Numbered from the stretch's first letter, positions 1 to 10,909 are shown. The stretch is DNA of 28,413 nucleotides from Chara braunii (GCA_003427395.1 BFEA01000132.1:2241133-2269545), one strand, 5' to 3'. Translations and numbers: made by a program. The notes: generated from the letters alone by a model not told the origin.

Positions 1-642
1 AACACCCCTTCCAGTGTTAGTGCTGCTGGTAAGAGCAGACAGCACTACCACCGGAGGAGAGGCTCCATCTATTGGTGGGGAGCATCACCTGCTGGAAATC
101 GGGTCCAGCGTCCCATTACACTTGAAAGAAATTATTTGGAATAGCCTGGCTATGTGTGAGTGGTCGTGGTTCCTGCCAGCATTGATTGCCCTGCCAAATC
201 AGGGGATTGACTGAGCAGGCTTATGTGCAAAGCCAGAAGCATCTGTGAGTTGTCCGCCAGCCGAGCCGTGTGTACTTGGAGAACTGATGCTGCCGTTGTA
301 TCTCTTCACCCTCCAAAGGGAGGGCGCCAGATTGGAACTTTAAGGACTGATACTGTCTCCAGCTATCTGCTCCAACACCCGCCTGGTTACCCCAATGCCG
401 GCTGTTCCCGTGGAGAAGAGAAGGGCTGATACTGTCCCCGGCTGCTTGCTCCCCCTCCCGCCTACTGACTGGGGCTCATACTGTCCCCAGCTGCTTGCTC
501 CCCCGCCCGCCTGCTGACTGCTGGGAAACGGGTCCAGCGTCCCTTGTCCTTGATAGTCGAACGCCTCAGGGCAGGAGCCTCTTCACCTTGCATCCGGCAC
601 AAAATCGCCCCTGTCAATACTTGCCTGCCCCTTCTTATCTGT
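1..642 (-). mobile_element. LINE A 3' UTR with structured tail module
   Basis: This is the downstream, non-coding part of LINE A, read on the minus strand. Positions 1-118 are the antisense of a module found at the 3' end of the other LINE copies. It has a 6-bp stem at 91-96/104-109 and a longer hairpin at about 14-52. Positions 519-545 hold a second, partial module. Positions 308-334 contain a CCCTCC/GGGAGG stem next to GGCGCCAGAT, and a similar stem is seen in LINE B at 3369-3391. The poly(A) tail expected in this orientation would lie to the left of the window and is not seen. Confidence 0.75.
349..525. repeat. Three imperfect ~50-bp repeat units in the LINE A 3' UTR
   Basis: Units begin near 349, 428 and 477, each opening with a variant of ATACTGTCYCCRGCT followed by GCTCC and a CCCGCCT segment. 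The second and third are adjacent and most alike. The first is separated from them by about 25 bases of other sequence. They lie downstream of the ORF2 stop and probably arose by local duplication. Confidence 0.6.
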
Positions 643-3095
643 TTAGCACTCATCCTCCATACCACCGCTTTTCGACCAGGCAGTTAGAGGGGGGGGGGGA
701 AGTTCGGGGAAGTCCTCGGAAGGTTTCAGGGGGATGGCCGCATCCACCTTAGTCCAGTCTTTGAAGATAAGACAGTAATCTCTTACTAGTTCTCGACTCC
801 CTTGGTCTGACCCTGGTGCTGGGGGTTCCCCTTTCCATTCAACCTTCCCTATCCTCCCCCCATCAGGTCCCCTGAGCCAGCTTATACTGAATTCCTGAAT
901 TTTAAGTAGAATGTCTTTTTTTCTGTCCAGACTTCTGATTCGGGTTTTTACCTCCTCCCACACCGCGGTTATTTCGGTTTGAACCTGGTGCTGTATGCTT
1001 TCCGTAAACTCAGGCCCTTCCGATCTGGCACCTTCCATTTCGAATGTGCAACGCCGTCGCCAGAGCGCCCAGAGTACCGCCCTCCGCCCTACTTTGAACA
1101 TGTTGGCGGTAAAGTCATCTAGCTGGTCTGTGTGGCCTTCGGGCCAGCTTTCAAACAGGATTGCCTGCCAGCCCCAGGGCCACGGGGCTAATGTTTCCAG
1201 CTGCCCCCAGATTCTGTCCCACCACCTCCACAGCCAGAGCGCCCCCGGGCATTGCAAGAAAATGTGTTCGATTGTCTCTGGGCGCTTTCTGGAGGGGAAC
1301 GAGTTGATGCATAGTTTGCACCATGGGAGGGCGAGGCCTCTCTGTTCCAGGGAGGTTCGATCTATCAGCCAGTTGTTGGTGGGCAGACAGCGGTGTTCCA
1401 GCTGCCATTGAAGGGAAGCAATTTTAGCCGGTTTGTCTTTGGCCATCTTGAACCACTTGATTGGTCTTAGAGCGTCTTCACTGACATTCAAGTGGTGTCT
1501 CCAGCGTTCTGCCACCTGTTGTCTAAGATTTATCGTTGGTCTGAGCAACCTATAGGTGGATCTGACCGTTAAACCATATAATGTCCTGGTGCTTCTCCTG
1601 CCTTTCCCCCAGCAGGTTGTCCATGTCCACTCTAGCGGGTCCAAGGCCAGATGTTGGATCGGGAAGCCGGGAAGGAAGGCTATGCGTTGTTCGTTCTCCT
1701 CAAGGACTCTTATTCTGAAAAGATCTTCTTTTTGACACTCTATGGTTTCTGACGGATCACTCGTTGAGATTATGCTGTCCCGTCCCACTTGGAAGAGTGT
1801 TACTTCCACGCTGCCTCCCGGGAGACGGCTGACCACCCTGCCCACTTCTCCTTGTCGCCCTGTCACCGCCACCCAGTCTTTCTTTTGTAGGGTTGGGCAT
1901 TTGTGGAGGATCCTCCACCAGGCCAGGGGGATCTTTTCCACTATCGCCTCCAGGGTTTCGTGTGGCCGGTGACAGTACCTCAGTTTTTGTCTGAGTTGGT
2001 CGGGGCTGATCCAATCCTTCGTCTCTATGTCCCAGATGTCCTTTACTCTCATTACCCCTTGTCGAATCCACCCTTGCCAGGGGAAGTCCATGCAATGGAG
2101 AGTTTGTCCTCTTGAGTCCACTATCCACCTGTTGCCAAAAAGGGGTTGCCTCGCCACTTCCTCCCATCTGACGGGTGAGGTTTTGTCTGGTAGAGGGAGG
2201 CCCCGCCATGTTTTGATGAGAGTGGGCCAGAACGGGTCATTTCGCAAATCATCCCTTGCGGCTCGTCTGGGGGAGGGAGGGTCACAGTTAAGCTGCACCC
2301 GCCTGGGCCTCGGGATGGGCCAATCCCGATTTTCGAGCCACATCCTCGGGTCGCTTTCTGCGGTTGTCTGGGGTGCCAGTTTGGAGATCAGTTCTAGAGC
2401 CAACCCTTTCCATGGGACGTCTGGATAAAAAATCAGCCGTTTAATCCATTGCACCGCTAGGGCTTTGGTCTGCACCTGCGGGTCAAGAAGGCCTAGCCCC
2501 CTTTTGGTTTTCGGCTGGATTAAAGAGTGTCATGCCACATGGTGGATCACGTTTGCTGCCTCGTGGTCACTCCTCCATAGGAAGGTTGTTATCTGCCGCT
2601 TTGATGGGCGCAGGGCGTTCTTGTCCAGGGCCCAGATAGCCGACTTGTACCATAACGAGGCCAGCACCACGTTGTTGATGATCAGGGAGCGTCCAAACAG
2701 CGAAGTATGTTTGTTCTTCCAGAGCGCCATTTTTGCCAGGGGCGGCCCGGTGAGCCATTCGTTATTGCTAGATGGTCGGCCTTCCGCCGTCATTGATACC
2801 CCCAGCACTCTGATGGGCGTTTTTTCCGGAAGCCATTTAAGCCTGGGTTGCTCTGGCGGCCTCACTCCCTGGTGGTGGATCCACCATCCGTGGGTTTTAT
2901 TTCCCCAGTTTATGCACATGTCTGAGAGTTGACAGAAGCGGTCCATCATACGTTGGATTTCTTCCATTGACCCGCGGCCATTTTCATACGAAAATAAGCG
3001 GGCGCGGGCGGGGGTGTCCGTGGTCCAGCGTCCAGTGTCGGTGTGGAGGCAGCGTTGTGCAGCGACATCCGACGGAAAAGGGCATGAGGCAGGCC
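643..3095 (-). pseudogene. LINE A ORF2 C-terminal half (RT thumb, connector, CCHC zinc-binding domain)
   Basis: The minus strand codes for the C-terminal half of a plant-type LINE ORF2. A 610-codon open stretch (2475 to 643) is joined in frame through one TGA to an upstream stretch reaching about 3095. That upstream part has the RT-distal segment FCQLSDMCINWGNK and the WWIHHQGVRPPE region shared with LINE B. In the long part the zinc-binding domain lies near residues 357-409: HRCLPTNNWLID, then CX2C (C386, C389), then H404X4C409, followed by a Trp-rich segment. The protein ends in a proline-rich tail. In the family this domain follows the reverse transcriptase and is thought to help bind template RNA. 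The endonuclease, the RT catalytic motifs and ORF1 are absent, so this is a 5'-truncated dead copy. It is nevertheless the best-preserved C-terminus in the window. Confidence 0.85.
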
Positions 3096-3100
3096 ACAAA

Positions 3101-3123
3101 AAAGAAAATAAAAAAGGGGGACC
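3101..3123. repeat. Candidate target-site duplication of LINE B, 3' side
   Basis: The A-rich sequence ending in GGGGGAC, just outside the LINE B poly(T), closely matches 11631-11651 at the other end of LINE B. The two differ by one substitution and one indel. The A-run makes part of the match weak evidence, but the AAAG start and GGGSGAC end also agree. Confidence 0.5.
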
Positions 3124-3139
3124 TTTTTTTTTTTTTTTT

Positions 3140-3478
3140 AACAAATCTTGTGGTGTCAGGTAGGAGTGATGATACGATCATGCACTCCTGCCTGACTTAT
3201 CGGGGCTCTATTCTATTGGTGGGGAGCTGCACCTGCTGGAAATCGGGTCCAGCGTCCCATGAGAAACGATGAAGGACCAAGGTACAGCACAAACTGGGAA
3301 CCCGGCCCAGTGTCCCTTCTGATTAGTGTCAGTGGGAAATCTGCAATTGAGTGTTGAGTCTTGTGCCTCTTCACCCTGAGAGGGCGCCAGATATACGTAT
3401 CTTCCTAGCACTTAATCACACTTGTTCTTGAGAAAGGCGGACCCCAACATTCACAGACAATGCAAGGGATTTTCCAGA
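3140..3478 (-). mobile_element. LINE B 3' UTR with hairpin module
   Basis: The module lies at 3140-3261. It has the 6-bp stem GCTGGA/TCCAGC at 3235-3240/3248-3253, and a 13-bp stem with one mismatch: TCAGGTAGGAGTG near 3155 pairing with CACTCCTGCCTGA near 3183. That second stem differs in sequence from the stems in the other copies but occupies the same place, just before the poly(A). A further small stem near 3369-3391 resembles the one in LINE A. Confidence 0.75.
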
Positions 3479-3727
3479 TCATTCATGCACATACCACGAC
3501 CTGGGAACTAAGCAAAGGTTCGAGAAAGGGAAAGGATCAAGAAAATCCGACAGAGGTCTTAAAGGTACAGTAGGATCAACATTGCTCCAGTCATTGAAGG
3601 TCAGGCTGTAGTTTCTTGGGATCTCCTCTTGGGCGTTCTCTTTTGTTCCTTCCCACTTCACCCGTCTCAATTTCCCTCCCTTGTCCCATCCAAGCCAGTT
3701 CTGATTGAATGTTTTGATATGATGCAA
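3479..3727 (-). pseudogene. LINE B ORF2 C-terminal tail
   Basis: The 82-codon minus-strand fragment ends ORF2. It matches the LINE A and LINE C C-termini in order: a Trp-Leu-Gly-Trp segment, a basic K-V-x-W step, then NYSLTFNDWSNVDPTVPLRPLS and a proline-rich end. LINE A has YCLIFKDWTKVDAAIPLKPS at this place. The shared segment lies at the very end of ORF2 in three copies, and I know of no assigned role. It is separated from the zinc-binding fragment by about 300 bases (3728-4024) of further decayed ORF2, including a short GATTCTAGG tandem repeat at 3953-3981. Confidence 0.7.
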
Positions 3728-3952
3728 TATTTTTTTTTCAAGTGATGGAAATTGTAATTTTTCCTTAAGGGACTCTCATTGATAGTGATCTATGTTTGGA
3801 TCTGTCGTCTGCTAGTATCAGTGAATCCGGGGTCATCTAGGCGAGCACCTTTCATTTCATGAGTACACCTTCGTAACCCGATTGCCCACATGACCGCTCG
3901 CCTTCCGATTGTGAATAGGTTCGGAGTGAAAGCATCTTCCTAGTTCGGATTC

Positions 3953-3981
3953 CATGATTCTAGGATTCTAGGATTCTAGGA
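3953..3981. repeat. 9-bp tandem repeat (GATTCTAGG)
   Basis: Three adjacent copies of GATTCTAGG lie within the decayed ORF2 of LINE B. They look like replication slippage and add no function. Confidence 0.8.
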
Positions 3982-4024
3982 GGAGGGTCTTCCAATTCCA
4001 GGGTCAAGGGAGGGATGTTCCTAA

Positions 4025-4669
4025 CTAGCGCCAAATCCTATCCCACCACCGGCATAGCCAAATTGAGCCTGGGCATTGTAAGAAAATGTGTTCTAAAGTT
4101 TCCGGTATGAGTTTGGATGGGAAGGCTAATTTGCAAAACTTACACCACGGAAGGGTTATTCTTTTTCGTCTCAACGATGTTCTATCGATGATCCAGTCGT
4201 TGGTAGGGAGACAGCGATGGACAGTTTGCCATTGCAGCAACGTTACTTTACCTGGCCTGGATTTAATAGAGTGAAACCACTTCATAAAGTGCAATTCTTC
4301 TTTACTTACGTTTAGATGCCTCATCCAGCGATCTTCTATTTTGTTTTTTAGGTTTATCTTAGGACGAAGCATCCTATAGGTAGACTTCACTGACAAGGTG
4401 TGAAGTGTCCTTACATAAGAGCGCCCTGTACCATTTGAGGAGGACCAGATCCAGCAGACCGGATCTAAAGGGAGATGAGAGATGGGTGTGTTTGGTTTAA
4501 AGGCAAACCAACTTTCCTTAATCATAAGGACCCTGATCCTGAAAATTTTATTTATTTTGACCCACCCCGTGTGCTCTTGTGATCTCGCCTTGAGGAAACC
4601 ATCCTCCCCTAGATCAAAGATAGATATAAGAATATCCCCTGTGTTGCGGACTTCAATTACATTTTCCAC
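4025..4669 (-). pseudogene. LINE B ORF2 zinc-binding domain
   Basis: A 214-codon minus-strand fragment aligns along its length with LINE A residues of about 210-424. The shared pattern is FRIRVL, then LPLDPVCWIW, LSVKSTYRMLRPKINL, LQWQTVHRCLPTNDWIID, LPWCKFC and ETLEHIFLQCPG. All four zinc ligands of the CX2C...HX4C pattern are present. The reading frame has stops upstream at about 4690-4740. The fragment ends just after the WWDRIW motif where the frame is lost. LINE A gives the uninterrupted version of the same region. Confidence 0.85.
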
Positions 4670-4688
4670 TATCCCTTGTTGATCGATG

Positions 4689-4871
4689 ATAGATACCTAG
4701 TCATTTGGGATAAGCTTCAGTCCATTTCTCATAATTCAGACTTAGTCTAGGGCAATTTTATCAATTAATTGTTCTAGAGCTTCCTTTTGATGATGGCAAT
4801 ATCTTAATCTCTCATGGAGAGTTGTTAAATCAATCCAGTCCCTGTTCTCAACGTTCCAGACGTATCTAATG
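4689..4871. repeat. First copy of a 183-bp duplication flanking adapter sequence
   Basis: This is identical, as far as I can read base by base, to 4910-5092. The intervening 38 bases are adapter sequence, so one copy is very likely an assembly artefact rather than a genomic duplication. Confidence 0.93.
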
Positions 4872-4909
4872 CTGTCTCTTATACACATCTAGATGTGTAT
4901 AAGAGACAG
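4872..4909. other. Nextera mate-pair junction adapter (library artefact)
   Basis: The 38 bases are two head-to-head 19-bp Tn5 mosaic ends: CTGTCTCTTATACACATCT followed directly by its reverse complement. This is the known circularisation junction of Nextera mate-pair libraries. The flanking sequence is repeated on both sides, as expected when an untrimmed read through the junction is assembled. It is not a natural inverted repeat of this genome. Confidence 0.96.
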
Positions 4910-5092
4910 ATAGATACCTAGTCATTTGGGATAAGCTTCAGTCCATTTCTCATAATTCAGACTTAGTCTAGGGCAATTTTATCAATTAATTGTTCTAGAG
5001 CTTCCTTTTGATGATGGCAATATCTTAATCTCTCATGGAGAGTTGTTAAATCAATCCAGTCCCTGTTCTCAACGTTCCAGACGTATCTAATG
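4910..5092. repeat. Second copy of the 183-bp duplication
   Basis: Identical partner of 4689-4871. On the minus strand it encodes the decayed LINE B ORF2 segment LRYCHHQKEALEQLID, which should occur once per element but appears twice here. Confidence 0.93.
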
Positions 5093-5950
5093 TGTGTGAC
5101 TCCTTTCTTAATTCATCCTTTCCATAGTGAGTCCGAACAGTTGAGGGTGCACCCTTGAGAATCCCTGATAAATGTATTGTTAAACAATGGTTGTTGGCAG
5201 ACCGCTTCCCATCTTTCAGGAGCTATCTTGTCTGGGAGAGGCAATTTCCTCCAATTTTTAATCATGTTTATCCAAAATGGATCCATGGCAATATTTCTTC
5301 TGGTTGCTTGTCGGTCGGACAGTTCCAGGTGATGGGGTTATGTGGTGCTCCTCAGAAGCAACCAGGAGAGGTTTTCCAACCACATGAGTGGATCCACCTG
5401 CACTGAAGTGGGTAAAGCTAGTCTTCTGATTTGCTCACCTGCCAGTTTACTCCAAGGGGTCTGGGGATTGAATAAGAGGCGTTTTAACCATTGAATGAAC
5501 AGGGTCATAGCCTGGGTAGCGGGGTCTATGATGCCTAGGCCACCTCTGGTTTTGGGATGGATTATAGAAAGTCATGCCACCCTACTTATGGCATTTTCAC
5601 ATTCATGATTTCCTCGTTAGAGGAAGACAGTCAGTTGTCGTTAAAAAACCTTAAAGGTTGTTTTGTCCAAGGGTCAGATCGCTGATTTATACCAGATTGA
5701 GACCAATACCACATTGTTAATGGCTAACCTCCCGCCCAGTAACGAGGTGTGTTTGTCCCTTCATAGCTCCAATTTTAAACATTTTTGTTGTAAAGTCTCA
5801 GCATTGTTAGATAAGAGATTGCCAAGTGCTGAGAGAGAGATCCCTAGGACTATGATAGGTGTTTCAGAAAAAAATTATTTTATCAGTGGTCGTTCTGGAG
5901 GCCTTACGCCTTGATAATGAATCCACCATCCCAGCGTTTCATTCCCCCAA
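5093..5950 (-). pseudogene. LINE B ORF2 connector between RT and zinc-binding domain
   Basis: Translating the minus strand across frames gives a decayed but recognisable match to LINE A. In order there are GWWIHYQGVRPPE, then SLLGGRLAINNVVLVSIWYKSAI, DKTTFK, AISRVA, HPKTRGGLGIIDPATQ, LFIQWLKRLLFNP, DPFWINMIKNWRKLPLPDK and QQPLFNNTFIRDSQG, with several stops and frame changes. In LINE A the same order is nearly open. The match shows that LINE B continues through this stretch and that no other gene lies here. Confidence 0.75.
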
Positions 5951-6633
5951 TTTACCTTTATGTCTGAGAGTTTGCAAAATGCATCCATGATTTTAATCCA
6001 TCGTTTAAAGTTTAGGCCAAAATTTAGTTTCTCTAGGCATTTATCCAGAAAAAAAAACAGTCGACGTGATCATATGCTTTTTCGAAATCTATAAATATAA
6101 TGGTCGCGTTGTGCCTAGATTGACGATAGAGTTTGACTAACTCATTTATCAGAAGAATATTGTCTTGGATATTCCCTCCTTGGATAAAACATGTTTGGGA
6201 GGGATGGATTATGTCGGCTATGCATTTATTTAAGCGATTTGTTACGACTTTTGAGATGAGTTTGTATACGACAGTGAGGAGTGTGATGGGCCAATAATTA
6301 CGAATATTGCATTTATCGCCCTTTTATAGAGCAGTGTCAGTATACCTTGCCCCACAAACTCTCTCATTTGTCCAGTCACCCAAACAGCCTGATAAAAGTT
6401 CATTAAGTCCTGAGATATTAAGTTTTAAAGATATTCTCAAAATCCTTAGGCAGTCCATCAATGTCTGGGGGGGTTTCCTCCTCCATGAGCATTAGGGCAG
6501 TCCATACTTCTTCTTTTGTTAGACGCAACTCCAATTAATTTATTTGGAATGCAGAGAGGGACTTTGACATAGGTTTCATAAATTCATCTCTCTCCATATT
6601 ACGCTGGTTCAAGGGGATGTTACTAGTTTCTTA
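5951..6633 (-). pseudogene. LINE B reverse transcriptase, catalytic core missing
   Basis: The minus strand shows the first RT motifs: NYWPITLLTVVYKLISK near 6300-6245, then QTCFIQGGNIQDNILLINE, then IDFEKAYDHVD near 6060. After a run of T's, the frame resumes with LEKLNFGLNFKRWIKIMDAFCKLSD, which joins sequence just after motif A directly to sequence that normally lies well past the YxDD box. The RQGCPLSP-like segment and the YADD box expected between them are absent, which points to an in-frame deletion of roughly 100 codons. Without the second catalytic aspartate pair the enzyme cannot polymerise. The order and spacing of motifs are those of L1-type LINEs. Confidence 0.8.
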
Positions 6634-8052
6634 TCAGAAGAGGTTCTTGAATAAATCTCTGGTAATCCTGGTACATTCAGTTGTAGAGGTGACCGGCTCA
6701 TCAATTTGATGTTTGAGATAAGCCAAAGCCTCAATGACTATCCTCCCCACTCGGACTCTGGTCATGGCAAAAAATATTGCATTCATTCCCCCTTCGATGA
6801 CAAACTTTTGAAGCTTACCTCTAATCCGGACAACATTCCAACGATATTTCATTTGTGAGCGTAATTGGTTTTCTAGTTCTTGAATTTCTTGAGCTACCAG
6901 TTCATTGTTTTCCTCATTCTCATTATCACTTTCCTGGGATTGTAACTGTTGGATGTATTGATAAATTCTTGCTTTATTGGAATGACGTTCGACTGCCAAT
7001 AGTTTTAAATATTCATTGCATTTATGGCCTAGGAAAGCTAGACCGTTGTTGAACCACATAATATCATCCTGGATAATGGTTTTTTTTTGTCTCCAGAAAG
7101 ACCTGACATCATTTAGGTAGGCTCTGAATCTTTTCATTTTAAGGTGAGATGTGTTTAATTTGTAGTTGTCCTTACCTTGGTCTGATTTTTTCCTGAAGGA
7201 GAGAATAATCACACACATAGTGTGATCAAGTCCTAACAGGGGGATTCTAGGAAATACTTTAGCAATTTGAAGAGAACCTTTCAATTCATAAGAGAGGAGG
7301 ATTATGTCAATGCGTGACTTAGTAACCATCCTATCTTGATTTTTCCTAAAGCACGAGAAGGTAAGGTGGGTAGGGTTCAATCTTCTGAATGAGTCAAACA
7401 TGTGAAATGATTGAGTTAGATTGACAATCATTACTTCATCAGCCTTCACATAGGCCGTGCAGGGGGTAGGAATACGCCAGCGATTCAGGGATCGATCTGG
7501 AGCAGCGTTAAAATCTCCTGCTATGATCACTGGGATGTCAACTAGAAGTTTGGGGATCAGAGATTCAAAGAACTGTTGATGATCACCTACCTCGTTTGAC
7601 CCATAGACACATAAGATAATGACAATTTCTAGCTCTGGCATTGCCAGTATATATGCCCACCTTCCTTCTTCTTTGTCAATCTCCCAGTAAACTGGTTTTA
7701 CCTTGGAATCTGGCGGAATCCAAATTGCAACACCAGCGCTCCCAAAACGAGGTGCATGTGCTCTAAATATTGTATAGGGTCAAATCTATTTATGGCAATG
7801 ATTGTGGATGGCATTATCCATGAGGTGCGTTTCTTGGATACAGATGACATCAGGCCTTTTTTTTCCCCTTATTCCCCTAAGTTGGTCATAGATGGCTTGC
7901 TTCTTTTGAAACTTGGCGGAGGCAAGGCCATTAACGTTCAAGGATCTCAAGTCTAAATCAACTTGCCTCTTGAAGGATTTCCATGTTTTGTCATTGTTGT
8001 ACAGTGTGTCAATTTTCTGGAAATTCTCCATTACAAGCAGGGCATACACCAC
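6634..8052 (-). pseudogene. LINE B APE-type endonuclease and linker to RT
   Basis: Two open stretches in one frame (8052-7786 and 7641-6634) are joined through sequence holding only a TAG and a nearby TGA at about 7780-7788. The first has SLNVNGL and ICIQETHL. The joining part encodes GSAGVAIWIPP. The second has VYGSN, GDFN (residues 42-45), SRID (109-112) and LGLDH (136-140). These are the catalytic asparagine, glutamate, aspartate and histidine motifs of the exonuclease-endonuclease-phosphatase fold that nicks target DNA for target-primed reverse transcription. A charged, coiled-coil-like linker rich in Glu, Gln and Asn follows (about residues 185-270), leading to the RT. Apart from two nonsense codons this is the best-preserved catalytic domain in the window. 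Confidence 0.88.
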
Positions 8053-10690
8053 TGACCACTATTTGGGGAGTGATTTGAATGTTGAACAGGTTGGTTTAGA
8101 GGGTCTGTCACGGGCCTAAGTCTAACAGGCCCCCTGACACTAGAATGCGTTGTCCCAAAAGCCGAACAAGCAGCGTTCCTACATCAGTTTCTGACCAAAA
8201 GTTGCTTGCCTTAACTTTCATTAGTTGCAGTTTCGTCAGGAGGTCTTGGTTGAACCACTTGAGGTCAATCTGCCTGCAAACTTCATATTTTAAGAAGACA
8301 TCCAATTCAGCCAACCACTGATCTCCGAAGTGGCAGTACAGCCAGGCGGAGTTTATACTTGATAAATCTTCCTACCTCATGTTTAATGAGTGACTCTCCT
8401 CCTAGCCTGTCAGTCTTTGTGGAGAGAGAGAGAGGAAAGGTGAGGTAGTACCCAACACTGTCACTTCCCCATACATCGCTCCCTGGGAATGGACAGTCCT
8501 ACTTCCCACGTACCATCCTTGAGTCTGACCGGTAAGAGAACAATACCCATCTTAATTGGAGAAAGTATCCCCTGACCTTTTGCTAGTCGGTGTTTCAACC
8601 GTTGACGCTTTGTTGTAAGTTCGGGGTTTGTAGTGACAGTGAATGAGGAGAGCAGGGTTTGCGGAATTTGTGAATTTTTTGTTTCTGCAGTTTCTGCAGA
8701 TTCTGCATGTTCTTTTTCCTTTCCACTTGGGTCGCGATTTGGTAGGTCCTCAATGAGATACACTACATGCACTGTTTGTTGTATTAACTTTTTCTCCTTT
8801 GATGCAGGGCCTAAGACAACCAGCGCTTGATTCAAGTGAGGTAAGTCAGCTTCAACCCCCACTTTCTCCCCTATCTGACTTGCCCCGGGCGGGGAGTATG
8901 TGGGGTCTGTTGTCTTCTCCAACGCCCTGTCACTGATATTGTTTGTGGCACAGTCACTGTTATGCTGGTACAAGGGCAAGTGCGCATTGGCTGTCATAAA
9001 GTGTGAAAGGAAATACTATCCCGAGTGCGTTGATCCACTACTGTTTTTATCTTCATCCCCTTCTGCAATATTTTGCTCACATATTTTGACAAAGTTACTT
9101 TTTTGTGTAAATAATGAAAAACCTGTCAAATCATAGTGTTGTGGCAAAGCCTTGAGTATAGTAGAGCCGAACACAGTGGGGGACAAAGAAAGTTGTCCGT
9201 CACTTCCGGGTAAGTTTTGTGTGACATGCACCATCTGGTTTCCATGTGGTCTTTGTTGTACTTGTGGGTTGTATGAGCCAGGGTCCCATTCTATCAGACC
9301 CTGACTGTGTTTGCCAGTGACCGCAGGGCGTAGGTTGTTGGGAATCTGCAAAAAAAATCCTTTCCCCAGTAAGTTCAGAAATTACCTCCTTGAAAGTCTG
9401 ATTGAGAGGGCCAGGTTCCTCTCCCTGGGCTTCTGGTTCTGCCAATTGAGGATCCATTAGATTGGTTGGGGCATTGGACTGGGCGTCCAATAAATTGATT
9501 CCTGTATTATCAGGTGACACCTAATCAGGGAAATTAGTATTAGAAGTTGAAAGTTTTCAGGGCTCATTTTTCTGATCATTTTCTCGGGCCTCCTCCTAAT
9601 GGGACTGTGTCTGCGCATTTCGTGAATTCTGAGGAGGTTCCTACAATGGGTCACTAACCTTCCCCCTACATGGTTGAGTTCCTTCCTTTGGGATATTCAC
9701 AGGCGGGGNGGNCTCATTGCCTGGCTGTTCTGAAGTTTCAGAAATTTCTGCTTCGTTTCCTGGCAGGGTCGGTGGCTGAAAATGATTATAAAGGTCAGGC
9801 AGGCGGGGGATTTCTCTCTGGGTCGAATGCTTGAACCTAGAGGAAACGATCGATAGGAGTTTGACACTGATGTCATTCCATGTCACACCCAGGGGGGGGC
9901 CTTGTACTAAAAAGGTACCAAGACTTTTACTATTCTCTAACAACAACATTAATTCCTTGAGGATCATTGGGTAGGCTTGGGTGCCGAACTTTTGGATTAC
10001 ACAATAACCAATCAGCTATTTAAAGAACGACTGTTTTCACGTCTGCAGTAATATCAGTATCGTTTTCATCAACCAACAAAACAGTGCGGGGGGGAGCACA
10101 CGGCGGGAATAGTTCAATGTCCATTGGTTCCGGAACGAAGGCGTCCCTAAAAGGATCGACTTCCATGGGGATTACCTCCGCCCCTGCATCAGGTTGACCG
10201 TGTTCCTCCCCCTGCCCTTGTCCATCCTCCCTCTCCTTACCCTTTGTCAGGGTCGTGGTTTGTCCTGGTGTGTCAACCAGGTTTTCTTTTGGCTTTGTCG
10301 TTCCTTTTCTTTTCAGTTCACACCATTATGGGCGTGTTCCATTTTTTGGCAGGTAGTCCATGCCCTTAGGTCCAGAGATCTTTTCAAATTGCCAGATGGA
10401 GGAGTAACCAGTCCCTTGTGCTTTTGATTTTCCCTGAACCCCCTCTTCATTAATAACTAGCTTCTCCGCATTCTCACCAGCACTAGTGCCCTGTGGTTTC
10501 TGCGGTTCACCTTTCTTCATGCGGTCTGTGTGTGGTTTAGAGGATGATGTCTGACCCTGTCTATTCGGGTCAATGTGTGCAGGTTTCATGGGCTGGAGAG
10601 GGGCTTGAGGTGAGGGATGAAACTGTTGGGATTGCGCTAGGGGAGGAGGGGATTGAGGGGGGAGCTAGTTTGTTGGGGGACGGGGAGATT
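8053..10690 (-). pseudogene. LINE B ORF1 C-terminal and spacer region, decayed
   Basis: The minus strand has a series of overlapping short open stretches in different frames (8108-8314, 8461-8997, 9016-9351, 9200-9520, 9641-9967, 10326-10589). They are rich in Pro, Gln, Glu, Ser and Lys, with no recognisable fold. By position they are the hydrophilic C-terminal part of ORF1 and the short spacer to ORF2, broken by frameshifts. Two ambiguous bases lie at 9710 and 9712. I see no independent gene here. A single disordered ORF1 tail is the simplest reading, but homology cannot be shown without a second copy. Confidence 0.45.
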
Positions 10691-10694
10691 TATG

Positions 10695-10909
10695 AATTGT
10701 CATTTCGTCAAAATGGACGTCTTTTATTTTTTGAACGAAATTGAAACCGAGTTTCTCGGCCGAAAACTCATCAAAATTTGTTGTTCCTGAGGGTCCGGCA
10801 TTTGACGCTGGACCCTCAGGAACAACAAATTTTGACGAGTTTTTGGCAAAAAAACTCAGTTTCAATTTCGTTTAAAAAATAAACAATATTCATTTTGACG
10901 AAATAGTCG
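10695..10909. mobile_element. Foldback (hairpin) MITE inserted in LINE B ORF1
   Basis: Arms of 95 bp at 10702-10796 and 10810-10904 are inverted copies differing at roughly 15 positions, with a 13-bp loop. The arm next to the loop is a perfect match over more than 25 bp, and the outer arm begins ATTTCGTCAAAATG. A 6-bp direct repeat TTTATG lies at 10689-10694 and 10910-10915 and may be the target-site duplication. The element interrupts ORF1 just after its zinc-knuckle region. No coding capacity is seen. Confidence 0.85.

Noticed and set aside
643-2475. A functional 610-residue host protein
   Set aside because: It aligns throughout with the other LINE ORF2 copies, has the RT-associated zinc-binding domain and is preceded by a stop joining it to RT sequence.
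4872-4909. Perfect 38-bp inverted repeat as a natural hairpin or transposon end
   Set aside because: It is exactly two Tn5 mosaic ends in mate-pair junction order, and the flanks are duplicated as expected from library chemistry.
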